Positions 24,485 to 37,055 of a stretch of 64,000 bases of DNA are shown here, in pieces. The stretch is from NCBI GenBank assembly GCA_037074705.1, contig CM073591.1, positions 84,114,032-84,178,031 of the forward strand, in the 5' to 3' direction. Each line of letters starts with the position of its first letter. Within the stretch, counting starts at the first letter, position 1. This stretch comes from Zhengitettix transpicula. Its lineage: Eukaryota > Arthropoda > Insecta > Orthoptera > Tetrigidae. The notes below the pieces were generated by a model. That model did not search any database, was not told where the DNA came from, and saw only the letters and a program-made list of their open reading frames with translations. The position numbers were made by a program, and so were the translations under genes.

Positions 24485-24931
24485 TTTTGAAACTAAGGTT
24501 CCCACATGCCGAGACACCTCGGTCTATTCTGAGAGGTGTATGTTCCGGGGTCGCAGACCTTGGGCATACGGTAAGAGTTGTCCGCTATTCCTATTGGAGT
24601 AGTCGGCCAGCTGCCTCCTAAACTTGCCAAGGCATGGCGACGGGTAAGCTGTGACCCCACAGCAAACCCCTCTCCCTCCATCGGAAGGGAGTGGGACAAG
24701 TACCAAATGCCCGACCTACCTGATGCAGGTTTTTTTAGGGTTTGTCCTGCATTTCTTTAGGCGAATGCCGGGTAGGATCCTTAAACTATAGCCTGGAGCC
24801 CCTAGTTAACCCTTGGCTCTCTTGCTCCACCCTTCCGCATCCCCCCTTTCAAATCCCTTTCGTATGCTATAAGAAGGAAGTTGCCGCTATGTGGATTACC
24901 CTATACATAGCCAGTCTACACCCTAAAAAAA
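24485..24931 (+). mobile_element. R-family retroposon, copy R1
   Basis: About 447 bp of a GC-rich repeat present at least eight more times in the window. It begins within the TTTTTGAACTAAGGTTCCC part, so it lacks the most 5' segment seen in R3, R6 and R8. It ends with the common 3' end (GTGGATTACCCT..TAGCC..ACCCTAAAAAAA). The shared 3' end with variable 5' ends and an A-rich tail indicate target-primed reverse transcription, as in LINEs and SINEs. A 69-codon frame is open on the antisense strand (24493-24699) and a 60-codon frame on the sense strand (24578-24760), both also open in other copies. No reverse transcriptase motif is present. Confidence 0.8.
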
Positions 24932-25720
24932 GGGAACAGAGAACATAGAGTGTTTTAGCGTTTCGACGAACTAAATAAAGCAATTTTCTATTATTATATC
25001 ATGCTGGCGAACTGAACCTTCTCGTGAAGGCGAAACAATAGTTTCAATTCAACGTGAACTTTCATGGGAAATACGTTCGCTAACATGTCATTAATAATAG
25101 ATTATCAATTTGTCGCTTCATTTACGTCCGTTAAGCAGAATTTTCTGGTTAAATAACATTGTGAGTTAAGCACATGTAAACTCAGATGATCCGTATAAAA
25201 ATGATAACGATATGTGGGACAATTATCGAGAAATACGTCATGTGCAATACGATCAATGAGCTTATGATGCGTGCTTTCACCCAGAGTTGTGCTAAAGCTG
25301 CTGATAAAATTTACAAACAGCTCTTGACTTTCAGCACGAAAGATATTTATCTTGCCATCCATCTACAAATGACGCTGTACGTTAGGCGTGATAGACATCT
25401 GACGAGTCACAAAGCCTTGTTTGACTTAAATAACAACCTTTCATGCAGTACTGACACGTTTATGAGGTAATATTTAGTAATTTAAACAAGGGATCTTATA
25501 TTCTACTCCGTTTCATAATAAATAATCTGAAATATGAACAAGTTCTCCTATCATGTACGTCTTACAATTTTTAATCAGTTTAATTCATTTTATTGTCATA
25601 TAGATTTATTAATTTCAGTTGTTATTTCGGTGGTTACCACACACGTGAGAAATTTATTTCGCTTGGGCTTCGAGATGATATCTGGGTTCAGTTGGCAGAA
25701 AAATGGTGGGTTCACGTCAC
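24932..25720. other. No identified gene; two opposed open frames
   Basis: A minus-strand frame (25105-25362, 85 codons) and an overlapping plus-strand frame (25186-25470, 94 codons) have protein-like composition but no domain that I recognise. A worn transposon reading frame is possible on the minus strand. Confidence 0.3.
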
Positions 25721-26132
25721 CGTGCTAGCGTTGCTGAAACTCTGTTTGAACCCGTTATGAAGGGCTCCAATACAGATCACGTGGTTTGGTCTGGAGCTTT
25801 TGATTCGTTCCCCGCCTTCTGTAAGTGGTTCATCGCTTTGGAGGGGTTTTTTCTCTCCAACACGAAATCCACTTTTAGTCTTCAGTCTTGGAGTGAGGAA
25901 GACTCCTGGGTAGTTTATACTAAGTCCGTGCTAGTGTTGCTGAAACTCTGTTTGAACCCGTTATGAAGGGCTCCAATACAGATCACGTGGTCTGGTCTGG
26001 AGCTTTTGATTCGTTCCCCGCCTTCTGTAAGTGGTTCATCGCTTTGGAGGGGTTTTTTCTCTCCAACACGAAATCCACTTTTAGTCTTCAGTCTTGGAGT
26101 GAGGAAGACTCCTGGGTAGTTTATACTCAGTC
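25721..26132. repeat. Recent 206-bp tandem duplication
   Basis: Two units, 25721-25926 and 25927-26132, differ at only a few bases (for example agcgttg/agtgttg and cgtggttt/cgtggtct). Both keep the same plus-strand frame (starting with MKGSNTDHVV) open, which follows simply from their near identity. The unit does not match any other repeat in the window. Its junctions show no transposon ends. Because assemblers can create such doublets, the copy number should be treated with care. Confidence 0.9.
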
Positions 26133-27364
26133 TTTAACTTCATAGCGCTTTCTGATTTTGTTCATGGCTCTGGAAGATACATAGATACCAAGCACCCCGC
26201 GTTATCAACTTTCCTATTTTACTATTCTAGAAGTCTTCATTTCGACACTGAAGAAGATACGGCGCAGGATTTTCCTCCGACTTGATCCTTCTCAGTCTGT
26301 TCATTTCCGTACCTTAGCTATAATTACCTTTACATCCATCTTATTTCGATGTCTTAGTTTTAGCAGGTACGAATTATTACATTATTAACTGAGAACCTAT
26401 CTTTATCAGCTATTAGTGGAATGTGAATTACTAGTAGTCCACAACCATTATACTCTACGATACAACCACAGCACTTGGATTTCTATTGACATGTTTCTGT
26501 ATTAATAATTGGATCTTCTTTATAATGTGTAAAATTAATCGCAGCTGTAAGGTTTATAATGATCGCGTCGACATTGGGGTCATTTGCGACCCTTTACATT
26601 ATTTGCAACGTATTGTAGGGAGCAAAATACTTACTCGCCTATCGAAAATAAAGGTACTGTTTCGACGCCGCGAGACTGCCAGAAAGGATCTGTATGTAAA
26701 AAGGGGCTTTTCGCTCGGCTTGAGTCAGTAAGATTAATTACTCTGCCTACTATAGTCTCGTGTAATTAATGATAAGACAAGTAGTCAATTCATTCAATAT
26801 AAAGGGGTAATGATCAAGCCTATATAAATGAAGCCAACTGTGAGAGTTGATATAAATAGTAAGCAATAAATTCCTGTTTGTGAGTAGTGTGTTTTAAACT
26901 GTATATCAATTTATAATTATTATAATAAATAACTAAATAAAACAAGTTAAAGACCGTCTCACTTGACCCTGATATTTAAATTATTTATAGACATTGGCAG
27001 ACTTATTTAATATGTAAGGTATGTTAGTGAAAGTTAAATCTTTTTTTATCAATATTCTACCCTTATGTATTCATTATAACTTGATTATTGAGTTATTAAG
27101 CCTGCACGGCACTCATCCATATGATTAGTTGTTGAAAGGATACAACATCGCCAAATAGTCATGAACGTTTTCAAACCAACGTCTTATCCGTGTTCGTCAT
27201 TATTCACATAATATATAACTGTCTTTGTATGGAGTCTACGATTGAAGACTCTTAACTATTTGATGTTAGTGATAGTCCGTACTACTTTACTAAAAACACT
27301 TACCTGTGAAGCAAGTGTCTATGACACAAAGCAACACACAATTAAGTGCATATAGTCCCCTCTG

Positions 27365-27368
<4 letters not shown>
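26133..27368. other. Nothing recognised
   Basis: No supported gene or repeat. Short frames near 26486-26769 lack motifs. Confidence 0.45.

Positions 27369-27458
<90 letters not shown>
27369..27458. repeat. (CT)n(AT)n compound microsatellite
   Basis: A CT run (about 27369-27412) passes directly into an AT run (to 27458). The same arrangement at 50501-50601 is occupied by LTR B; here no LTR is inserted. Confidence 0.95.
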
Positions 27459-27463
<5 letters not shown>

Positions 27464-28134
27464 TTACAGCATGTATGTAATATAAAATGTTTTTAATATA
27501 TAGCACCACAATTACAAGGTCTTAATGTGAAATTCATAACTCCATTCAATTAACAATAGTGATAAATTATTTCATCACAGGCAATACCGCAATTCTCGAT
27601 GACATCACGGTCGATTGAAAGTTTATTAATATTCATAAAACTGAAAATTAAATGCATTCAAATGTTGTTCAAATTCGCGTGACGTTCATTATTATGAGAT
27701 TCATAAAAAATTAAAATACTCAATATTTTACGTTACGTAACATATTTGAAGGTATCTCTTACAATTTTTAGATTTAAAAATTAAATTGCATGATTTCAAT
27801 CGTCCTCCGTAGAATATAATAAGTTACTTTCCAGGAGGACTATAATTTTAAGGAAAGTCGCAATAGCCCAGAAAACAAGTTATTTCATTTGTGTGTCTGC
27901 CTTATCTTAATTCAAAAGTTATGTTGAATGATGGAAAATTCTCTCCCTTTTGAACATCTTTTGAAAGCATTTATTCTGTTTCCTTAATTGAAATTATTAC
28001 ACCTTTGATCAATTTACAGATAAGATCCTTTTGGCTTTGAAATCCTGTATTTAGGCATTGAAGACTGTGTTTCAGAAAATTGCAGGTGAACCTGTATTCA
28101 GGTCTATACAATTGCTATACAAGGGCTTCCTTCA
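27459..28134. other. AT-rich DNA, nothing recognised
   Basis: No supported feature. Confidence 0.45.
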
Positions 28135-29675
28135 CCTGTCGCTAATAAAACTTGCCGGTTAGTTGTTCTTCTATCCCTATGACTGAGGATGGAAGTGGAA
28201 AACAATGTGTGTATCTTCCGTACACAAATCTACACTTGTGGAGAAAATTTGATCAAACTTTAGTTAAGTGTTCTTTTAGAACCGGAAACAAACACTGTGG
28301 GGGTAAGATACGACTACCACCCCCAAGGGCGGGGTAGACGGGGATGGAAATATTTGAACATGCTAAAACGGCTCACATTTTACGGGGTCAGTGAGATTGA
28401 TATTGTTTCTTCCAATGTTGTTTCTATTTAATTTAAGTCTCTTTCGGGGTGGAGAGGCGGTGGGTCGTTACATAAAAATAAATCAAACACAACTGCGATT
28501 GGAGTTGAATCCAGGGTTATGGATGTCGCTGAGTTTAATTATGACATTCAACTTGCCGGTTAACCACAGAGGCGCGAGTGGACGTGGATGGAAATTTGTA
28601 TAGATACTATAAAGGCTAATATTTGCGTCGAAAGATTACTTTTGGGGGTCATTAGGATTTATAGTGTTTCCCCCAAATGTTATTGTGTAGAATTTCAAAC
28701 TCTTTGGGCATGGGGCGGGAGAACTTTAATGAATGGGTGTGGAGGGTTCTTACATGAAAACGACGCGAAAACAACCGGCAATGGTGTCGAGTCAAGGGTT
28801 ATAGAAGTTGCTGAGATTAATAATTATATTCTAAAAGGCAGTTATGTTGTAGGTATGGGCCCTCGGAGTAGAGGTGTGAGGGGAAATCAATGTTCCGCGT
28901 ATAATCTTAAAAACGTATAGCTAATTCTGTAATATTTTGTACAGATAATACTTACTTTACGAAACAAACTCCCCGATCACCTATGAAAGGGTGGAATTTT
29001 AAAGAAATTCTAAATTGCAGGAAGTATTTTTGACACTTTTAGAGTAGCGTAAGTATTTTTGGGTCTCTTAATGTATCGGAACTATTTTTCACTCTCTTAA
29101 GTGAATACCTCTGACTTCCTTAAGGTACCGGGAGAATTTTTTTACTGTAGGGTTCGGAGACTCTTTTTGACTCTCTTAACGTAAAGAAACTATTTTTGTA
29201 TTTCTTTGAATGAGTATTTTTGATTCTCTTAGCATACCGAGAGTATTTTTAACTCCCTTAATGAGTAATTTTCAAAAATTTTTTACTCTATTAAAGTATG
29301 ACAAATTATTCCGAATCTTTTAAGGTACCGGGAGTGTTTTTTACTCTCAATGGTACCGGGAATATTTATTAAATTCCTGAGTTACATGAAGAATATTTAA
29401 CACGCTTAGAGAACCGGAGGTATTATTAACTCCTTTAAGGTAGTGCGTGAATTTTTGTCTGTATTAGGATACCAAGTATATTTTTAAGAGTATATTTGAT
29501 AATATTTGGTATTAAGAGTATTTATCCTACTTTAAAGGCACTGACGGGTTTTGATGAAATTAGCGTTCCATTAACATACATAAATTACTTTTTAACTAAT
29601 AGATTAATATGGAATTAAATTTTTTTTCGGGCTTATACAAATAAATACCCGGGAAATGTCGTGCACCCAGCTAGT
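28135..29675 (+). mobile_element. H element with internal units, minisatellite and Helitron-like 3' end
   Basis: The longest copy of the H repeat. It starts (probably truncated) near 28135. Unit boundaries recur at ACTTGCCGGTTA (28150 and 28551), followed by units of about 245-260 bp with the G-rich patch, TTACATRAAAA, CAGGGTTATGGATGTCGC and GAGTTTAATTATGACATTC blocks. From about 29020 to 29560 there is a degenerate minisatellite. The right end is GC-rich (ACCCGGG at 29647-29653) and runs into CAGCTAGT, with CTAG at 29671-29674 followed by T. A GC-rich 3' hairpin, then CTRR and a T, is how Helitrons end, and central short tandem repeats are known in Helentron-associated elements such as DINE-1. 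The hairpin is imperfect and no Rep/helicase gene is present, so Helitron-like is a suggestion. Plus-strand frames inside it (for example 28588-28920) are not genes. Confidence 0.5.
29020..29560 (+). repeat. Degenerate ~30-bp minisatellite in the H element
   Basis: A chain of some 15 or more units of roughly 28-35 bp built on the words GAGTATTTTT, ACTCTCTTAA and GGTACCGG. Unit length and sequence drift strongly. A weaker version occurs at the right end of the H copy at 14380-14520, so the array belongs to the element. Confidence 0.75.
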
Positions 29676-31115
29676 GTATTTATAAAATACAGTTGTACGA
29701 TCTATATAAAAGAAATTGACTGTTCCGTAATTAAAATGTGCTATTAAATCCCATATTGAGAAATGACACGAGTTTTACTCTTTACTTCTAACTGCATTCG
29801 CCAAGCTCTATTCAGAATTATGAGTTCAAACGAACAGAGGGGCCATTTTGTCATCTGTACCGAATGGGAAACGTATGTGCATAGTCAATGAGATAACCCT
29901 GTTAGTAGCAGATATCACCTATATGAAATGTCACACCATCCCATTTTATTCTTCAACTTAAAGCACTTAGACTTGTTTACTTCGTATCACTAAATTGAGC
30001 GATAGGTATTAAGAAACTTCACTGTAATTCAGTAAGAAAATTTAAAATATTCTGATAATATAACTACAGAAGCTATGTAGTAGACGGGGAGGGAAACTAC
30101 AAGCAGACTTTTTCATCTTTACTTTTTTGTTGCAATGCAAACTTGATTATTCCTTATATTTTATGCTTATCACTATTTTACAGCAGAAAAAAATTAATGT
30201 TCAGAATAGCAGTTTGGGGTTTTTACTGTAAAGATGGATGTTACATGTAGTGAACACGCGGTTAAGCAAGAATTCCTGTCTAAAGATATTAGAAGATTTA
30301 GTGATGATATAAAAACACGCTTGAAATTTCAATCACTCTCATCGCTGTAACTCTTAGGAATTTTCCAACAGACAGTTGTTAAACAATATTTTTATTGCAA
30401 ATTGCACATTTGTAATGTTTAATTTGGTCAACACTTACAAATTAAGGCATTTTTTTAAAATTAATATTGTAATATTTTATATTTTAATTTATAAAATTCC
30501 GCAAAATGAGAAAATATTCAAATAAATCATAGGCTGCATCTTGAATACTGTAATACAGTAACAAAAATTCATTAATATTTTATTTTCATCCTTTGGTTCT
30601 CGTTGTGCAATTATCACTTAGGTTTTGGAAACATATTGGCTGAGTCACAGAAACAATAACACGAGAACGAAACATACCATCATAAACAATTAATTGTTAA
30701 ATAGCATAAAAGATATCCGTTTTGTCTCCGTTGGTCAAATCAGCATAATGATGAATGTTTGAGACTGTATTTTTGTGTAAATGATTCAACGAACAAAAAG
30801 TTTCGTATCTTAAGAAAAATATACATGAATGTAAGTATTTACATTACTCATAACTTCACAAAAAATTAAAGTGAAAAGTAAGTAATTTACTTATAACACA
30901 GAATAATTTCGTGAAAATGTAATAGAAACGACACCTGAAATCAAACTTCTATATCAATTCCATTTTCAACAGATCTTATGACTCAGAATATACCTTCAAA
31001 TTTCGGCTTTGTATTCATCTACCATTAACAAGGTTGCATTAAATGTATATTCAGTTAATCCTTAATGTCTCGTTTGTCATTATGTAACAGTTTAAGTTTT
31101 AACTTTATTCCCTTT
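29676..31115. other. AT-rich DNA, nothing recognised
   Basis: No supported gene or repeat. Confidence 0.5.
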
Positions 31116-31629
31116 ATTTTACATTTCTGACATAGGCTTTGTCCTTGTAGGACAGACACGAAGGAGCTCCGTTTTTGAACTAAGGTTCCCACATGCCGAG
31201 GCACCTCGGTCTGTTTTGAGAGGTGTATGTTCCGGGGTCACAGACCTTGGGAGTACGGTAAGCGTTGTTTTCTGTTCCCATTGGAACAGTCGGCCAGCTA
31301 CCTCCTAAACTGGTCCAGGTACGGAGAAGGGAATGCTGCGTCCCCACAACAAACTATTCTCCCGCTATCGGAAGGGCGTGGGACAAGTTCCCAATGCCCG
31401 ACCTACCTGATGCATGTTTTTCTAGGGTTTACCCTGCATTGCTTTTAGGCGAATGCAGGGTAGGATCCTTAAACTATAGCCCCGGGGACCCCAGTTAACC
31501 CTTGGCTACCTTCCTCTACCCTTCCGCATCCCCCCCTTTCAGATCCCTTCCTATGCTATTAAAAGGGAGTTGCCACCATGTGGATTTCCCTCATGTAGCC
31601 TGTTACCCTAAAAAAAATTTTACATTTCT
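31116..31629 (+). mobile_element. R-family retroposon, copy R2, with 13-bp target duplication
   Basis: The element proper spans about 31129-31616 and is flanked by attttacatttct at 31116-31128 and 31617-31629, a 13-bp target-site duplication. The 5' side resembles the CCTTGTAGGA..ACGAAGG part of the longer copies; the tail is CCTAAAAAAA. The sense frame (31265-31498) is open; the antisense frame is broken here. Confidence 0.85.
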
Positions 31630-34600
31630 AATATATTTTTATAAAATTTTGTTTATAGTATGCATCATGAAACAATATATTTAGGTGTGATGAAGTACCG
31701 AAATAGTGGACGGTACGTCGTAATATTGTAATTATTTATTTGTTCAAGTTGAATAATATAACTTATCTGTGACAAATTGGCCGTTTTTCAGTTAGCTTAT
31801 TAAATTATAAACGTCGAATCAGTTGTTATAATCTGGTTATGTAATGTTTCCCATTGAGTCTCGAGATGGAGGATTTCAGTTTGGAATTGCTAATACGTCA
31901 ATGAGGAGTTTAATTAAAATCGGTCCAACCTGGATCTTCTTATACATGAAACGTAAAGATATATTAAAATTATTGGATTACGTGTATTGTACAGAATAAA
32001 TATTTGAGTGTATTATAACTTGATATCCGTCTTTTACGGAAGGGTGGAAGATAATTATAAATGTGACTGGCAAGTAATTATTATGTTATATTAAGTAAAC
32101 CGTTTAAGACTCCAGCTGTAATAGACCAGTATTTAAAGTTCCAAGAAGTATTTATATGTTTAAATATCACGCAAGAGTATTACTAAACATGTCTTTGGCG
32201 CGGTTTTCTTCTCCATATATAATCCCCAGCACTTCAGGTCTTTCAGGCTTTTCCTACCTGGAGCATCAGCGTAAAACCCAGCACTCCTGCCGTCCATCTT
32301 CCGTTATTCCGATGTGCACTTCCAGCTCACACCTCCGTGACCTGCTCCTTTGTGTGACATCTGTCTCTCAGCCGATTTCATCCATACCCAACCGCACTGC
32401 CTGAAAGATTTCTTATATTCACCAGCAACAGTATCGAGACTTGTGAGCTTCTTAACGTCCATTTTAAATAATGTATCTCTATTCGAAAATTCTCTTTGTA
32501 ACGTGCTTTAAATAGATAAATGCACCTATTAAATGGAATATAAACTATTCTCACATGTGCAGACAAGAAATTGTTACATTCCTGGAAATTTTTTTTATGA
32601 AGATTATCTTTCTTTTCATTTTTTGTATGTTACGATTGGTAGCACATCCAATTCTACTTGCAATAAGAAACTGATTAAATATAACAATTCCTGAATATTG
32701 CGAAATTAATCTCTTTTACGTATATAAGTTAAACTGACATTTATAATTTAATAAATAAACAGGTGTGTTGTAATTATGTATTTAATTCATTGTTTATATT
32801 GAATTATGTAACATTTTTTCTGACAAAATGGCCGTTTTTCTGTTTATTCATTAATCTCTTTGCGTATCTGCAACCAATGTTTCCTTATATTTTGTTTTCC
32901 GAACAAGTTAACTCCAAGTTTAATAATGTATTTAATCAAAGAGTAAGTCCAGAATTTTCAATCTTCAGATTGTTTGTTTCATTTTGGTAAATACATTCTC
33001 CCTTGGTATTTGAGAGATTTCTTGTCTTGAAATTAATTTTCTGAAACTCAACTATTCCCCAATGTTCACAAACGTCCCAGAAGTCAAACAGCCAGCAGTT
33101 ATCGTTTCCTCTGATCAGTTAGACTACTATCAGTATTATTAATGAACTTAAAAATATACGCTGAAGTAAGATGATTCTTTTAAAAGATTAAATTCTAGAA
33201 ATAATGTCAGTTGGAAAACTATAGTACACAATTCATCCATTAAGTTATTAAATTACTCTATATTTATAACGTATTATGTAAAGTACTTTTATGGCAACTG
33301 TAAGATGTGATCAACTGATCTCACAAATAGCTAAACTATTAACCAAAATCAAATACGTTTTATTAATGTTTCTCTAAAATTTATATGCTTTACCAGATTG
33401 TAAGGTTAATATTTTTTTAATGTTCTGAAATAGGTTAAAATGTCAAAATTTTTATTTAAAAAAAGTGTGGATTATCCAGTGTCTAATTTTTCAGATTTTC
33501 TTATTTACAAAACAAAGCATTTTAATGGACACATATAATAAGGTCTAAAAAAGTTTGTTGAATTTCTATACCATTCTATGAACAGCAAATCGAATTATTT
33601 CACTTTCTGGATCTGTTTCTACTTAACTTAATATTTCATTGCCGTTATCGTGTTGGTGTATATCGTTGGCAACCAATTTGGCATTTTTCCATTTTAAAGT
33701 TAAATACACGTTTGATTGTACTCAATAAACAATACTTTCTCAATGTGCTACAATAGCACATATTATTATTTACGTAAAAAAAATTGAGTTTAGTTATAAT
33801 TCTCGATGAACCAACACCAAAATAGCACGAATTATGCACACGAAATTCCAGGAATTAGACATTACAATTCTAGGAAACAAACGTTGACATGTTGATTATA
33901 AATATGGCGAAGGTGCCAGTTACATTCTGGCAAATTGACGATACCAGATAAATTTTGTATAACAATTTCACCGCGAGAACCTCAGTTTACATGGAAAGTC
34001 ATTCTGAGAAATTCTATAGAAACTAGCGAACGTGAGTCCATGACCTACATGCCATGTCAAATAATATATAAATTATAACATTGTATTTACCCTCAGATGA
34101 GTTACTGGAGTATAATGCGATTCAGTACTGCTGGTGCACGAAATTCCCGGTGTTCACGAAATATTGTAATTAATAAATTGAATTATAGTATCTTATTTAC
34201 ACAATATACCAATAGGAGGTGATCATACAACCGAGGTTAGTGTCATTGTAGACAGTATTGGTCCATGCGTTAATTTCACAATTCGTTTGGCCTCTATTTA
34301 TATAGATCATCATTTGAAGTTGATTGAACCCATAAAAAATAGTTTTATCACATTTACTTTAAGTATAACTGCACATATATTGTCGACTCATCTCTCTATT
34401 ATCCTCTTCATGCACACATGTATCTTCGTTTGTGTATGGACTAGTTGGAACCACTTCAGAAATCATGTGGGCCACTCACTCACTGACGGCGTTGTTTTCC
34501 ATCTGTCTGTTTTTACTTCGTAAATGCCTCTATCTGAACTAACGTGGCTCATGTACTCTTGTTATTTAATCTTAAGGTTTAATTTATTTACCAATAACAC

Positions 34601-35809
34601 TAATAGCTATTTCTGGCGTAATAATTGCAATAATTTCACTGGAATTGGTCGTTCACGTGTGCTTTTTCCCTTCAATAAAAGCTCTGGAGCGTACAAAAAA
34701 ATAAATTTACATAATTTTAAAACCTTACCTACGGCACAGTCCTGAGGAAATTTTTCCGATAAATATTAAGAAGAACTATTGATTTAACATTAATCGCCAT
34801 TATTTGAGCATAATAAATGGTATCGGATTTTATCATGAAGACTCTGAAGTGATGTTCCATTGACATCAGATTATTCTAGTGAAGTAACAACTCTTAGATT
34901 CCCAAAAGATTGCTCTTCAGCTACCAACATTCGAGTTTTCAAAGAGATTAATTCCAGTGGAGAAATAATTTGTAGAATGTTAATATTACAAGTATTTCAA
35001 ATGTCTCATGTCCCACTTTCATTGTCTGGTAATGACATAGCTGACTTATGAAAACAATCATTTCTCCTCCTTTATCTTGAAATTTTTATTATAATGACGG
35101 AATTAAATAAAAATATACTGTTTGGAGTATTCAAAACCTCGGTTTCAGGAATTAATCGGCCAGGTTACTTGTGACATCCCTGAACTGCTGTTCCTGCGGT
35201 TACGAGCAGCTTTGCTGGCTGTTAACGTGGCATCCGCTGCTGGAACAATAGATTATTGATGATCGAAATACCGTTTCCAATTAACCAGATCCAGGCTACA
35301 GACGGTAAACGGTTTCATGTTGTTCAAATAATATGCTTCTCTTCGCCTCCCTTGTCCCGCGAAATAGTCCCTATTGCTTCACAAAATTTTCTAGTTCTCA
35401 AAATATCATTTACAGGTAGTTTCAGGTCTTGGGATCTTCTAGGGCTCATATTAGAAAACCTCGAAAATCATTTATGTTTAGAATTCGAATAATATTTTCT
35501 GAACTTCAGCAGACAACGGTATTTTGCAACCTTCTCTTTTGAAACCATCATTCAAAGACTAAGTGGGACAGATATTTTGAAACAATTCAAGATCAATTTG
35601 TCAATTTTATGTTAAACGTGGTTTACGGCTTGGAAACAGAAGAAAATATTAATATCGTTTGAGAACGTAATTTCCACTGTCATATTAATCTATATGGTAG
35701 CTGTTAACTGTTACGTGATCAGTTTATTTATACATACTTTCAGTGATACATAAAATCAAATATCGTTTTGAACAAAATTATCACGAATGTAAAATGTTGT
35801 TTATGCTTA
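31630..35809. other. AT-rich DNA, one dispersed direct repeat
   Basis: No identified gene. Two imperfect direct copies about 1 kb apart (around 31715-31800 and 32770-32850) share a core of 20 bases with one mismatch (tgacaaattggccgtttttc at 31770-31789; with an A for the T at 32821-32840). A pyrimidine-rich stretch (32190-32400) has an 82-codon frame without motif. The rest shows nothing. Confidence 0.45.
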
Positions 35810-36010
35810 ATTTCATCCCCTGTCGGCATTGGGGTGGGTTTGGAGTGTCGTTACAAAAAAATAACGTAAAAAAACGAGATTAAAGTAGAATCCTGGATTA
35901 TGGATGTCGCTGAGTTTAATTATGACATTCGACTTACCAATTAAGTTTACTTCAACCCCTGGGTTTTGGGGTGTAAGGTAAGATCATCAATGGTGGGTAT
36001 AGTATGGTAA
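35810..36010 (+). repeat. H-family repeat, single unit
   Basis: One unit with CATTGGGGTGGG, GTTACAAAAAAATAACG, TGGATTATGGATGTCGCTGA and TTTAATTATGACATTC, nearly the same as the units in the 28-kb copy. Confidence 0.65.
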
Positions 36011-37055
36011 ATGATAAGGGTTCGTGCATGAACAAAGACGATGGGCTGATACTTCTATTTTCACTTACATCTTTAATTACTCTTGTACTTTCACTTTATA
36101 TTTTAATTTTCAGTTCAAAACAAACGAGATGATAAATTACTAAACCTTTGCGATAAATATTTTTTTTTTCATATCGTCCAAGACTAATTCTGTACGGTGT
36201 TGTAATATTATTTTCTCTCCCAAAATGTTGCCTTTCATGTTAATTAATTATATTGTTACTATTTCGAACATTGCTGAGCTACGAGATTTTGATGGATTTA
36301 CAGCAATTTAAAATTCGTTAATTTTTTAAAATATGCCATTCGTATGCGGTGATTTGAAGAATTTCGTAAAGGACGCATTTTTCGACGAGATACTCAATCA
36401 TAAATATAAAAATAAATATTTTGTTCCAAGCACGAATAAAATTGAGTTGGGACCGCAGTGAATAGAACTGAGCCCTTGTTATTACGAACGAGGCATTACT
36501 ATACAATTTTGTTTGTAAATGTGTGACTCTTCTGAATGACTTGAATGGTTCTCTTTATTTGTAAAAGCTATGAATGGACGAGCCGGATCGGGAAAACGCC
36601 GTAGCCATGTCCGAAGAGACAGTCGCCGCACGACGTTATCTACCTTGTTTACCGCCCATGAGCGCATTGTTCAACAGTGTGCATTGTAGGCTTTAATGAA
36701 TAGGGACGAGGCCAAGGGTGCCTAGCTCGCTATGCGTATTATACACAGGCAATCAATTGCCCGCAGGAAGACGCGTCACAGCTACTCCGATTGATCTGCT
36801 ATCCTGTGTTGCCTCTGGAAACCTATTGTGAATTCTGTAAACGTACTTTTTATGCTAACCAAATTCGCAAAATTGGATTTAGTCATAAATTGGAACAATG
36901 AACAGAAGAAACGAAAGCCTGGAATACATTACGATTACAAAAGTTTCTTTATATAAATGGCACCTAACACGGCGGCAATACCCTGAAGATGGACTTTTAT
37001 ACTACAATTCACGGTTATTACGAGGATGAGAAACAGTAAATAAGTTGTTTCCTGT
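36011..37055. other. No gene; GC-richer patch at 36560-36830
   Basis: AT-rich, with one mixed-composition patch (36560-36830) of unknown nature that matches no repeat seen here. Overlapping short frames on the minus strand (36318-36667) are unrecognised. Confidence 0.4.

Noticed and set aside
24493..24699. Antisense frame in family R as a real small gene
   Set aside because: It recurs only because the repeat recurs, overlaps an open sense frame, and is broken in R2, R4 and R5. Reported as an observation, not as a CDS.
25105..25470. Opposed 85- and 94-codon frames as a host exon
   Set aside because: Residue use is protein-like but no family is recognised, and no conserved splice context supports an exon.
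28588..28920. 110-codon plus-strand frame as a gene
   Set aside because: It runs across a non-coding unit of the H element; the same units elsewhere are interrupted by stops.
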